64,000 nt of DNA from Neptunicoccus cionae (GTDB lineage Bacteria > Pseudomonadota > Alphaproteobacteria > Rhodobacterales > Rhodobacteraceae): the NCBI RefSeq assembly GCF_014643735.1, contig NZ_BMKA01000002.1, positions 434,001 to 498,000 of the forward strand. Direction: 5' to 3'. The position numbers and the translations under genes are program-made. Under the pieces are notes generated by a model. That model was not told where the DNA came from, searched no databases, and worked only from the letters and a program-made list of their open reading frames with translations. Numbering within the stretch: position 1 is the stretch's first letter; each line of letters opens with the position of its first letter. Below are positions 26,002 through 35,236 of the stretch, piece after piece.

Positions 26002-26409
26002 ATGAAGCAAACTGTGGAACGTATGGATTCGGATATGATGCATCATACCACGCGGATCGTCTCTGCCTATTTGCAGGGCAATCAGGTCGATCTGGACCAG
26101 ATTGTTACGGTGATGGATGTGGTTCATGAAAAAGTGACCCAGATCTATCAAAACAGTCAGGGCCACGCGAATGACACGATGCCTGCTGTTCCAGTGGAGG
26201 ACAGCGTAACACCGGATCACATCATCTGTCTGGAGGATGGCAAGGCGTTCAAAATGCTGAAAAAACACCTAAAGTCCAAGTACGACTTGTCGCCCGAGGA
26301 ATATCGCGCGAAGTGGGGGCTGCCGACTGATTATCCCATGGTGGCGCCCAACTATGCCGCCAAACGGCAGGAACTGGCCAGAGCCAGCGGGCTGGGCCGC
26401 AACCGCTGA
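26002..26409 (+). CDS. MucR/Ros-family transcriptional regulator
   Basis: 135 residues. MucR proteins are H-NS-like silencers in alphaproteobacteria that control exopolysaccharide, motility and cell-cycle genes. The N-terminal half should oligomerise; the DNA-binding part is IICLEDGKAFKMLKKHLKSKYDLSPEEYRAKWGLP without the full zinc site: C76 is kept, the second cysteine is Asp79, H89 is kept, and the last histidine is missing. Such variants that do without a normal zinc finger are known among Ros homologues. GGAAGG lies ten bases before the ATG at 26002. Confidence 0.88.
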   Translation: MKQTVERMDSDMMHHTTRIVSAYLQGNQVDLDQIVTVMDVVHEKVTQIYQNSQGHANDTMPAVPVEDSVTPDHIICLEDGKAFKMLKKHLKSKYDLSPEEYRAKWGLPTDYPMVAPNYAAKRQELARASGLGRNR

Positions 26410-26507
26410 GCAACGCTGCTGTGCCCGCTAGCCGTTGCCGATTGTCCAATTTGCGTGTAGAGCCTGCGATCTGACGGGGATTTGCCCCTAATCAATCGGT
26501 GCGTGTT

Positions 26508-27827
26508 ATGTCTGAACCCAAGAAGCTCTTTGTCAAAACCTACGGCTGCCAGATGAATGTCTATGACAGCGAACGGATGGTCTCCGCCCTCGGTGGGCAA
26601 GGCTATGTAGAGACAGACACGCCTGAAGGGGCGGACATGATCCTGCTCAACACCTGCCACATCCGCGAAAAAGCGGCTGAGAAGATTTACTCTGAACTTG
26701 GGCGTTACAAACCGTTCAAAGCGGCCAATCCCGACCTGAAAATCGGCGTGGCCGGTTGTGTGGCTCAGGCCGAGGGCGAAGAAATCATCCGCCGCCAGCC
26801 AATGGTGGATCTGGTTGTGGGGCCGCAAGCCTATCACCGGTTGCCCGAAATGGAATCCAAGATCGGTCAGGTCAAGGCGCAGGTCGACACGGAATTTCCG
26901 GCTGAAGACAAATTCGATCACCTGCCGCGTGGCCCCAAAGCTCGCCGCGCGCCCTCCGCTTTCCTGACCGTTCAGGAAGGCTGCGATAAATTCTGCGCCT
27001 TCTGTGTGGTGCCTTATACACGGGGGGCCGAGGTGTCCCGTTCGGTGGAACAAATCCTTGCCGAAGCCCATGATCTGGTGGAACGCGGCGTGGTAGAGAT
27101 CAACCTGCTGGGCCAGAATGTGAACGCCTACCACGGCACGCACGACGGGCGCGAATGGGGGCTGGCGCAACTGATCCGCGAACTGGCCAAGATAGACGAA
27201 CTGAAACGCATCCGCTTTACCACCAGCCATCCCAATGACATGGATGACGACCTGATCGCGGCCCACGGGGATTGCGACAAGCTGATGCCATACCTGCACC
27301 TGCCGGTTCAGGCGGGCAGCGACAAGGTCCTTAAGGCGATGAACCGCAAGCACACAGCTGCAGAATATCTAGCCCTGATTGAACGCATCCGCGCTGCACG
27401 GCCTGATATTGCCCTGTCTGGAGATTTTATCGTCGGCTTCCCCGGCGAGACCGAAGAGGACTTCCAAGCCACGCTCGATCTGTGCCGCGAAGTACGCTAC
27501 GGGCAGGCTTATTCATTCAAATACTCCCCCCGCCCCGGCACACCCGCTGCGGACCGTACCCATGTGGATGAGGCGGAAAAGAACGACCGTCTGGCACGCC
27601 TTCAGGCGCTGCTGAGCCAACATCAGGCGGAGTTCCAGAACTCTATGGTTGGGAAAACCCTGCCGGTTCTGCTTGAAAAACCGGGCCGCAATCCGGGCCA
27701 GATGATCGGAAAATCCGAGTTTTTGCACGCGGTCCACATGGATGCGTCCCCCGATCAAGTTGGGAAAATCGTGCAGGCCAAGGTCTTGTGGTCCGAACGC
27801 AACTCCCTTGCGGCGGAACTGATTTAG
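26508..27827 (+). CDS. miaB: tRNA-2-methylthio-N6-dimethylallyladenosine synthase
   Basis: 439 residues. MiaB adds the methylthio group to i6A37 of tRNAs. The N-terminal UPF0004 domain has its three cluster cysteines ([22 protein letters not shown]), the radical SAM motif is [12 protein letters not shown], and a TRAM domain closes the protein. The ATG at 26508 (MSEPKKLF) is preferred over a GTG three codons upstream. It is followed after 203 bases by the envelope gene pair; in relatives miaB is grouped with phoH, ybeY and lnt, as here. Confidence 0.96.
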   Translation: MSEPKKLFVKTYGCQMNVYDSERMVSALGGQGYVETDTPEGADMILLNTCHIREKAAEKIYSELGRYKPFKAANPDLKIGVAGCVAQAEGEEIIRRQPMVDLVVGPQAYHRLPEMESKIGQVKAQVDTEFPAEDKFDHLPRGPKARRAPSAFLTVQEGCDKFCAFCVVPYTRGAEVSRSVEQILAEAHDLVERGVVEINLLGQNVNAYHGTHDGREWGLAQLIRELAKIDELKRIRFTTSHPNDMDDDLIAAHGDCDKLMPYLHLPVQAGSDKVLKAMNRKHTAAEYLALIERIRAARPDIALSGDFIVGFPGETEEDFQATLDLCREVRYGQAYSFKYSPRPGTPAADRTHVDEAEKNDRLARLQALLSQHQAEFQNSMVGKTLPVLLEKPGRNPGQMIGKSEFLHAVHMDASPDQVGKIVQAKVLWSERNSLAAELI

Positions 27828-28030
27828 CGCTGTAGAACAGCCGATTAAACACGTATCGTGATCAAAGTGGACCATTGGGCAGGTTTTGTTTCCAAAACTA
27901 AACCTAGTGGTTCTCATTTTTATCTTCACAATTTGTGGAAATTTGTTACTTTTAACGACAATGGGGAGAGTTGCGTCTTTTTGAACGCGACCGGAACTTT
28001 TGTATTCGTTGGAAGTGAAGGGAAATTGCA

Positions 28031-28594
28031 GTGTTTAACCGATCTGTAAAAGGTGTTGTTGCAGCAGTCGGGTGTCTTGTGTTTGCGGGTTCGGCCTTTG
28101 CCGATGACGTTGTGGTTCGCAAATCCACCCAAGCCACCGGCGAAAGATATGTTCCAGGTGTTTGGGTTGATCCGGACGGCTGCGAGCATTGGGTGATGGA
28201 TGACGGTGTTGAGGGCTATATGACTCCGCATGTCACGCGGGACGGCATTCCGGTCTGTCGCCGTGGCAATCCCTGTGCTGTGATGAACACGGACCAGCTG
28301 TTTGCCGTGGACCGCTACGCCATCAGCACCGCTGGCCGCAATCGTCTGGCTGGGTTCTTCAAACAGGCCAATGCCACATCCTTCATCATCGACGGACACA
28401 CCGACAGCGATGCAAGCGATGCCTATAACATGCGTCTGTCCGAAAACCGCGCCCGTGCTGTGGCCAAAGTGGCAGCACAGGTCGGGAAACGGGCGCAGAT
28501 CCGCTGGTATGGTGAACGTGTGCCGGTCGCCTCTAACAGAAGCGCCGCGGGTAAAAAGAAAAACCGCCGCGTTGAAATCACCTGCGTGCGCTGA
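28031..28594 (+). CDS. Periplasmic OmpA-like protein with an N-terminal WVDPxGC domain
   Basis: 187 residues with a signal peptide (cleavage near SAFA-DDV, residue 25). After it comes a short domain with WVDPDGCEHWVMDDGVEGY and a second cysteine in GIPVCRRGNPC, then an OmpA-type peptidoglycan-binding domain (IIDGHTDSDASDAYNMRLSENRA to KNRRVEITC). It should sit in the periplasm or outer membrane and contact the cell wall. GTG is the start, with GAAGGGA about eight bases upstream. The next gene, 14 bases on, codes for a lipoprotein with the same N-terminal domain. Confidence 0.85.
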   Translation: MFNRSVKGVVAAVGCLVFAGSAFADDVVVRKSTQATGERYVPGVWVDPDGCEHWVMDDGVEGYMTPHVTRDGIPVCRRGNPCAVMNTDQLFAVDRYAISTAGRNRLAGFFKQANATSFIIDGHTDSDASDAYNMRLSENRARAVAKVAAQVGKRAQIRWYGERVPVASNRSAAGKKKNRRVEITCVR

Positions 28595-28608
28595 GGAAGG
28601 TTAGAACC

Positions 28609-28899
28609 ATGACAATCAAGACGAGCATTCTGATTCTCGGTGCCGCCGTCGCACTTGCGGGCTGTGTCGATAACAAACGGAACAAAACCGTAGACCGTGG
28701 CTTTGATTCCCACCCTGTCAGCGAATTGAACGCTGGCATCTGGGTTGACCCGCGTGGCTGCGATCACTGGATTATCGACGATGGTGTAGAGGGTTATCTC
28801 TCGGCGCGGTTGGACAAATACGGCAAGCCGGTTTGCTCTGGCATCGCGCAACCAAATCTGGCTGTAGGCGACTTCAAAAAAGGGTCTGACCCGATTTAA
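28609..28899 (+). CDS. Small lipoprotein sharing the WVDPxGC domain
   Basis: 96 residues. The lipobox LAGC (C19) shows that it is a lipoprotein. The mature part contains WVDPRGCDHWIIDDGVEGY and KPVCSG, which matches the preceding OmpA-like protein almost residue by residue over about 33 positions, including both cysteines. There is no peptidoglycan-binding domain. The two genes are in one unit and end at a strong terminator. The second half of the protein is short and charged. The function is unknown; a pair linking outer membrane and wall is a possible reading. Confidence 0.82.
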   Translation: MTIKTSILILGAAVALAGCVDNKRNKTVDRGFDSHPVSELNAGIWVDPRGCDHWIIDDGVEGYLSARLDKYGKPVCSGIAQPNLAVGDFKKGSDPI

Positions 28900-28922
28900 G
28901 GGCGACAAACAAAATTTCTACG

Positions 28923-28950
28923 AAAGGCCAGCCATTGCGCTGGCCTTTTT
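28923..28950 (+). terminator. Terminator of the envelope gene pair
   Basis: GGCCAGC (28926-28932) pairs with GCTGGCC (28939-28945) around a six-base loop and is followed by TTTTT. It is 25 bases past the lipoprotein stop. Confidence 0.88.
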
Positions 28951-29136
28951 CATTGGAAGCGCGGGATCAGAGCCGGTTCTTAAGGACGCCGTCCAATACG
29001 CGTATGGCAGGCAACCCTGAGACACGCCCCTTTTCCGGTGTGTTTTTCCGCCTATATAAAGAATTGACCCTTGCGGTGAACGGCGGGTTTTTGCACCATA
29101 GCCTTATAGGTTCACGCTTTGACTTAGGAGACTTCT

Positions 29137-30156
29137 TTGGCGACAACCGCCCCGATCGCGCCGGACATGACAACCGGCGACTCTGACAGCAATCTAACTT
29201 TCCCTGACAACCGCCTGCTGATTGATCTCTGCGGCGAATTTGACAAGAACCTTACCCAAATCGAATCCGCGCTTGGCGTGCAGATCATCCGTCGTGGCAA
29301 CGAACTGGATGTGCACGGCGAAGCGGACGCTGTGGCGCGCGCGCGCGAAGCCTTGCAATCCTTGTACCAGCGATTGGAACAGGGCCGCGATGTAGAGGCC
29401 GGCGAAATAGACGCGGCCCTGCGTATGGGGCGGGCCGAACAAAACGCGGGCAAGCGGTCGGGCGACCAGAAAGAAATGTTCCCCGGTGGCGGCTATGAAA
29501 TTCGCACCCGCAAAAAGACGGTTGAACCCCGCACAGTCACGCAGCGCGCCTATGTGCAAAGCCTGTTCAAGAACGAGCTCGTCTTTGGTCTGGGTCCGGC
29601 AGGCACCGGCAAGACCTATCTCGCGGTGGCGGCTGGTGTGTCGATGTTTATCGAAGGCCATGTGGATCGTATCCTGCTCAGCCGTCCCGCGGTGGAAGCG
29701 GGCGAGCGTTTGGGCTTCTTGCCCGGTGACATGAAGGACAAGGTCGATCCTTATATGCAGCCGCTTTATGATGCGCTGAACGATTTCCTGCCGGGCAAAC
29801 AAGTGGCCAAACTGATTGAGGAAAAGCGGATCGAAATTGCACCGCTGGCGTTTATGCGCGGACGGACCCTGTCTAATTCCTTTATCGTGCTGGACGAAGC
29901 GCAGAATGCAACGACCATGCAGATGAAGATGTTCCTGACCCGCATGGGTGAAGGCAGCCACATGGCGATCACCGGCGACACCACGCAGGTCGACCTGCCG
30001 CGCGGTGTCCCGAGCGGTCTGGTAGAGGCAGAGAAGGTGCTGAAAGGCGTCAAAGGTGTCGGCATGACCAAGTTCAAGGCCGAAGATGTGGTTCGTCACC
30101 CGATGGTGGCGCGGATCATCCAAGCCTATGACAAACACGCCAAGACCGGCGGCTGA
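29137..30156 (+). CDS. PhoH-family ATPase
   Basis: 339 residues. A KH-like N-terminal segment is followed by a RecD-like ATPase with Walker A GPAGTGKTYLAV and Walker B FIVLDEAQNAT. PhoH-like proteins are linked to RNA metabolism, and the gene lies next to ybeY as usual. The start appears to be TTG at 29137: AGGAG at 29126-29130 is six bases upstream, whereas the first in-frame ATG (29167) has no ribosome-binding site. It is the first gene of phoH-ybeY-corC-lnt. Confidence 0.92.
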   Translation: MATTAPIAPDMTTGDSDSNLTFPDNRLLIDLCGEFDKNLTQIESALGVQIIRRGNELDVHGEADAVARAREALQSLYQRLEQGRDVEAGEIDAALRMGRAEQNAGKRSGDQKEMFPGGGYEIRTRKKTVEPRTVTQRAYVQSLFKNELVFGLGPAGTGKTYLAVAAGVSMFIEGHVDRILLSRPAVEAGERLGFLPGDMKDKVDPYMQPLYDALNDFLPGKQVAKLIEEKRIEIAPLAFMRGRTLSNSFIVLDEAQNATTMQMKMFLTRMGEGSHMAITGDTTQVDLPRGVPSGLVEAEKVLKGVKGVGMTKFKAEDVVRHPMVARIIQAYDKHAKTGG

Positions 30157-30159
30157 TCC

Positions 30160-30666
30160 ATGCCCGCAAGTATTGATGTCCTGATAGAGGACGACCGCTG
30201 GAACGACGTGCCGCTCACCCGTTTGTGCAACCGCGCGATTGGTGCGGTTTTTGCGGCACGCGGCTTGTCGGGCAAGGGATACGAGGTTTCGGTGCTTGCC
30301 TGTGACGATGCGCGGATCGCCGAACTGAACGCGGAATTTCGCGGCAAACCGGCCCCGACAAACGTGCTGTCATGGCCCGCGTTTGAACTTGCGCCACTGG
30401 TTGAAGGCGACGAACCGGCCCCGCCGCCTGACATTCTGACCAACCCGATGGACAGCGAATTGGGCGATATTGCTGTGTCCTATGACACCTGCATGAAAGA
30501 AGCCGAGGCCGGAAAGCTTGAATTTGAGGACCACCTGACCCATCTCTTGGCACATTCATGCCTGCATTTACTTGGTTTTGATCACGAAACCGATGCAGAT
30601 GCAGCACGCATGGAAGGTTTGGAGACGAAGATACTTGCATCTTTGGGTATTGCAGACCCATATTAA
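30160..30666 (+). CDS. ybeY: Endoribonuclease YbeY (rRNA maturation factor)
   Basis: 168 residues. YbeY is a zinc endonuclease for 16S rRNA 3' end maturation and ribosome quality control. The metal site H-x3-H-x5-H is plain in LLAHSCLHLLGFDHETD. The gene starts three bases after the phoH stop. An internal loop rich in Glu, Asp and Pro (PLVEGDEPAPPPD) is longer than in E. coli YbeY but common in alphaproteobacteria. Confidence 0.94.
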   Translation: MPASIDVLIEDDRWNDVPLTRLCNRAIGAVFAARGLSGKGYEVSVLACDDARIAELNAEFRGKPAPTNVLSWPAFELAPLVEGDEPAPPPDILTNPMDSELGDIAVSYDTCMKEAEAGKLEFEDHLTHLLAHSCLHLLGFDHETDADAARMEGLETKILASLGIADPY

Positions 30667-30706
30667 CCCCGCGCCGCATATTGGGCGCGTTTTTCGGATA
30701 GGAGCC

Positions 30707-31573
30707 ATGGGCGACACAATCGACGGATCTTCTGGGGCAGCGCCTGGCGCGCAGTCCGAAGATCAGGACCAGACGGGCGGATTTTTCAAACGCCTTTTCT
30801 CGGGGAGCAAATCCCCCGATCTTATTGAAACACCGGAAACCATGGAACCATCCAACCTTCCGACGGGTGACTTGCGTAATCTGCAATTCATGCGGCTGGA
30901 AGATGTTGCCGTGCCCCGTGCGGATATAACCGCCGTTTCCCAGGACATTGAACGGGCCGAACTGGTCGAGGTGTTCAAGGAAAGCGGTTATTCGCGCTTG
31001 CCGGTCTATAAGGATCAGCTCGACAATCCGGTTGGCTTTATCCACCTGAAGGATTTTGCGCTGAAGTACGGGTTCAACGGCACGGGCGCGGATTTCGCGA
31101 TCAAACCGTTGCTGCGCCAGCTACTCTTTGCCCCGCCGTCTATGGCGATTGGCGTTCTGTTGCAAAAGATGCAGGCAGACCGGATCCACATGGCTCTCGT
31201 CATTGACGAATATGGCGGCGTCGACGGTTTGCTGACTATCGAGGACTTGGTTGAAACCGTGCTCGGTGAAATCGTGGACGAGCATGACACCGAAGAAGAT
31301 GACATGTGGTCCGAAGAACGGCCGGGAGTTTATCTTGCACAGTCTCGTGCGTCCTTGTCCGAATTCGAGCAAATGTTGAACATGGGGTCTTTGGCTGAAG
31401 ACGACGGCGAAGAAATCGACACGCTTGGCGGGTTGGTGTTCATGCTGACCGGTCGTGTGCCAGCCAAGGGCGAGATCATCCCCCACCCGAGCGGTATAGA
31501 GTTCGAGATCGTTGACGCCGATCCCCGCCGGATCAAACGCCTACGTGTGACTCGCGATCCTGCGCGTGCCTAA
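30707..31573 (+). CDS. corC: CorC/HlyC-type CBS-domain protein
   Basis: 288 residues. Two CBS domains (about 65-190; LRNLQFMRLEDVAVPRADI to EYGGVDGLLTIEDLVE) and a C-terminal CorC_HlyC domain (ALSEFEQMLN-like region to RIKRLRVTR) make up the soluble part found in magnesium and cobalt efflux proteins; there is no membrane domain. The start at 30707 has GGAG immediately upstream. A longer open frame from 30572 overlaps ybeY and is rejected. The gene overlaps the start of lnt by eight bases. Its role next to lnt is unclear, as in other bacteria with the same order. Confidence 0.9.
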   Translation: MGDTIDGSSGAAPGAQSEDQDQTGGFFKRLFSGSKSPDLIETPETMEPSNLPTGDLRNLQFMRLEDVAVPRADITAVSQDIERAELVEVFKESGYSRLPVYKDQLDNPVGFIHLKDFALKYGFNGTGADFAIKPLLRQLLFAPPSMAIGVLLQKMQADRIHMALVIDEYGGVDGLLTIEDLVETVLGEIVDEHDTEEDDMWSEERPGVYLAQSRASLSEFEQMLNMGSLAEDDGEEIDTLGGLVFMLTGRVPAKGEIIPHPSGIEFEIVDADPRRIKRLRVTRDPARA

Positions 31574-33071
31574 AACGCTGGGTAAGTGGCAGCTGCGGGC
31601 GCTGATCCTGTGTGCAGGCTTTTTGCTGGCACTGGGGCAGGCCCCGTTCTCGTTTCCCATCGGCGTTGTGGTTGGCCTACCTATTCTGGCTGGCCTTCTT
31701 TTGCGCACCGCAAACTGGCGCACAGGCTTTCGGCTGGGCTGGCTGGCGGGAACGGCCTATTTTGCGGGGTCAATGTTCTGGATCGTAGAGCCCTTCTTTG
31801 TCGAACCCGAAGTCTATGGCTGGATGTCCCCTTTCGCCCTGTTGTTCTTGTCGGTGGGCCTCGCGCTGTTCTGGGGGCTCGGCTTTGGTGTCGCGGCGCG
31901 GTGCAGCGGTAAGGCCCGACTGGTGGCGCTGGTGGCCAGTCTGACATTGGCGGAATTTATCCGCGCCCATGTGTTTACCGGCTTTCCTTGGGGGTTGATG
32001 GCCTACGTCTGGTCCGACACGCCGGTGTTTCAACTGCTCGCCTATATCGGTCCGCATGGATTGGGAATGGTGACACTCGCCATCGGGGTGCTGCCGCTGG
32101 TGTGGTCCAACCGCTGGCTGCGCGGCGCGACATTGGTGGCAGGACTGCTCGTGGCTTGGGGGATAGGGGCGGCACGATTGCCAGACAGCCCTGTGCCCCT
32201 GCGCGATGTGACCCTACGGCTGGTGCAACCCAATGCGCAGCAGCGGTTGAAGTGGCACCCCGATCACGTTGCCCGCTTCTTCCAGCGCAGCCTGTCCCTT
32301 TCAGCGGGATATAACGCGCCGGTGGATGTCGTGATCTGGCCTGAAACCGCTCTCCCATTCGCATACGGAGAGCACCCCCGCGGCATGGAAATGGTACGCG
32401 CTGCGGTTCAGGACACCCAGTTCATTGGTGGCATTCAACGTCCTGACGGACTGAAACTCTACAACACGCTGATCCATCTGGACCGCAACGGTGATGTGGC
32501 AGCCACCTATGACAAACACCACCTTGTCCCTTTTGGCGAATATGTCCCGCTGGCCGAACTTGCCGCAAGATTCGGCATCTACGGGATGGCCGCGAATGAC
32601 GGCACTGGCTTTGCCGCCGGAGAAGGCCCGCGCGTTATCGACCTCCCCGGCCTACCGCCCTATTTGCCGATGATCTGCTATGAAGCGATCTTTCCCGGAC
32701 TCGCGCAGGTGGAAGGAGAACGCCCCGAATGGTTACTCCACATCACCAACGACGCATGGTTTGGCAGTTTTTCAGGCCCCTATCAGCATCTGGTCCAGTC
32801 CCGCGCCCGCGCTGTGGAACAAGGCCTGCCACTGGCGCGCGCCGCCAATACCGGCGTGTCAGCGATGGTTGATCCTTACGGTCAGGTTCTTCAGGCGCTG
32901 GCACTGAACACCGATGGTTTTGCCGATGTGCGCCTGCCCGAGCCCCTTGCGCCGACCCTATACAGCCGGTTCGGCGAACGCATGTGGATCGCACTGGCAC
33001 TGTTATTGCTGGCCGGAGCCGCGCTGATACGTCCGCGCGCACAAGGGCGTGAGACTTCTAATAGGCATTGA
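31566..33071 (+). CDS. lnt: Apolipoprotein N-acyltransferase
   Basis: 501 residues. Lnt adds the third acyl chain to lipoproteins in the inner membrane. An N-terminal block of about six helices is followed by a periplasmic nitrilase domain with the catalytic triad in IWPETALPF (Glu), YDKHHLVPFGEYVP (Lys) and MICYEAIFP (Cys), then a final helix. The start is GTG at 31566 inside the end of corC. The envelope lipoprotein 3 kb upstream would be one substrate. Confidence 0.94.
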   Translation: MPKTLGKWQLRALILCAGFLLALGQAPFSFPIGVVVGLPILAGLLLRTANWRTGFRLGWLAGTAYFAGSMFWIVEPFFVEPEVYGWMSPFALLFLSVGLALFWGLGFGVAARCSGKARLVALVASLTLAEFIRAHVFTGFPWGLMAYVWSDTPVFQLLAYIGPHGLGMVTLAIGVLPLVWSNRWLRGATLVAGLLVAWGIGAARLPDSPVPLRDVTLRLVQPNAQQRLKWHPDHVARFFQRSLSLSAGYNAPVDVVIWPETALPFAYGEHPRGMEMVRAAVQDTQFIGGIQRPDGLKLYNTLIHLDRNGDVAATYDKHHLVPFGEYVPLAELAARFGIYGMAANDGTGFAAGEGPRVIDLPGLPPYLPMICYEAIFPGLAQVEGERPEWLLHITNDAWFGSFSGPYQHLVQSRARAVEQGLPLARAANTGVSAMVDPYGQVLQALALNTDGFADVRLPEPLAPTLYSRFGERMWIALALLLLAGAALIRPRAQGRETSNRH

Positions 33072-33106
33072 CCTACTCCCCGCCCCCCCATAGACCTTTC
33101 GCAACG

Positions 33107-33155
33107 AGTGTCACAACGGCTTCCTGACGTGGCATTTTCTTTTAAACTGGAGCAC
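33107..33155 (+). promoter_or_regulatory. SAM/SAH riboswitch ahead of metK
   Basis: The stretch matches the SAM/SAH riboswitch: TCACAACGGCTTCCTGACGTGG followed by an AT-rich linker and GGAGCA. P1 is TGTCAC (33110-33115) with GTGGCA (33129-33134), and the pseudoknot pairs GCTTC (33119-33123) with GGAGC (33149-33153), which contains the metK ribosome-binding site. Ligand binding should hide that site and reduce MetK synthesis. Known examples of this class lie before metK in Rhodobacterales. Confidence 0.88.
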
Positions 33156-33158
33156 TAC

Positions 33159-34325
<1,167 letters not shown>

Positions 34326-34365
34326 ATCAGAAGCGTGCTGCCTTCGGGCGCCAAACGCAAATAAC

Positions 34366-34394
34366 AGGCTCCGGATTGCGTCCGGAGCCTTTTT
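34366..34394 (+). terminator. Terminator of metK
   Basis: A perfect 10-bp stem AGGCTCCGGA/TCCGGAGCCT with loop TTGCG is followed by TTTT. It lies about 40 bases after the metK stop and 18 bases before the trmB start. Confidence 0.92.
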
Positions 34395-34411
34395 GTTTTA
34401 CCTCCCACCCC

Positions 34412-35125
34412 ATGAGAGAAAAACACGTATCCGGCGCCCCGTGGCGCAATTTCTATGGCCGCATCAAGGGCAAGGGCTTGCACCAGTCCCACGAACGCTA
34501 TCTTGCGGAAGATCTGGAGGGGCTGGCCCCCAAAGGCGTGAGCTGGGAAGAAAATCCCGACCGCACGCCGCTGGACCTGAAAGAATTGTTTGGCGACCGG
34601 CCTGTCTGGCTGGAGGTCGGCTTTGGCGGAGGTGAACATGTGGTGCATCAGGCGGCGAACAATCCTGATGTGGGGATCATTGGCTGTGAACCCTATATCA
34701 ACGGCGTTGCCACGCTGCTGGGCAAAATCCGCAAAGCGGGCGTGACCAATCTGGCGGTGCATCCGGGCGATGCGCGAGACATGATGGACGTGCTGCCCGA
34801 AGGCTCGGTTGAACGCGCCTTTCTGTTGTACCCCGATCCGTGGCCAAAGAAACGCCACCACCGCCGCCGCTTTGTGACACCGGAACATCTCGACCCGTTG
34901 GCGAAGTGCCTTAAATCCGGCGCGATCTTCCGCGTTGCCACCGACATTCCTGACTATGTGCGCCAGACGATGGAGCAGATGATGAACCGGGATGATTTCG
35001 AGTGGCTGGCCGAAGGCCCCGAAGACTGGCGCAAGCCGTGGTCGGACTGGATTTCCACCCGCTACGAACAAAAAGCTCTGCGCGAAGGCCGTACCCCGCA
35101 TTATATGACCTTCCGAAAGCTTTAG
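34412..35125 (+). CDS. trmB: tRNA (guanine-46-N7)-methyltransferase
   Basis: 237 residues. TrmB methylates G46 of the tRNA variable loop with SAM. The SAM-binding loop LEVGFGGGEH, the GCEPYINGV segment and the tRNA-binding/catalytic motif DPWPKKRHHRRRF are all present. The ATG at 34412 (MREKHVSG) is taken because the longer open frame begins within the metK terminator. The stretch right upstream has no good ribosome-binding site (CCTCCCACCCC), so expression may be modest. Confidence 0.93.
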   Translation: MREKHVSGAPWRNFYGRIKGKGLHQSHERYLAEDLEGLAPKGVSWEENPDRTPLDLKELFGDRPVWLEVGFGGGEHVVHQAANNPDVGIIGCEPYINGVATLLGKIRKAGVTNLAVHPGDARDMMDVLPEGSVERAFLLYPDPWPKKRHHRRRFVTPEHLDPLAKCLKSGAIFRVATDIPDYVRQTMEQMMNRDDFEWLAEGPEDWRKPWSDWISTRYEQKALREGRTPHYMTFRKL

Positions 35126-35236
35126 CGAAGGCCACCCCCGCAACATGCGCATTTTGCGCTTTGCGGGTTTGGTATTCTAGACCTTGCATTCACCGTGCGA
35201 TATAGGCTGGTGAAAGAACTCTCAAAGGTGAAACGC

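Noticed and set aside
25777-26268. N-terminal extension of the hypothetical protein at 24916-25776
   Set aside because: The extension reads antisense through mucR and has no ribosome-binding site; MKADSLDIF at 25776 is a better start.
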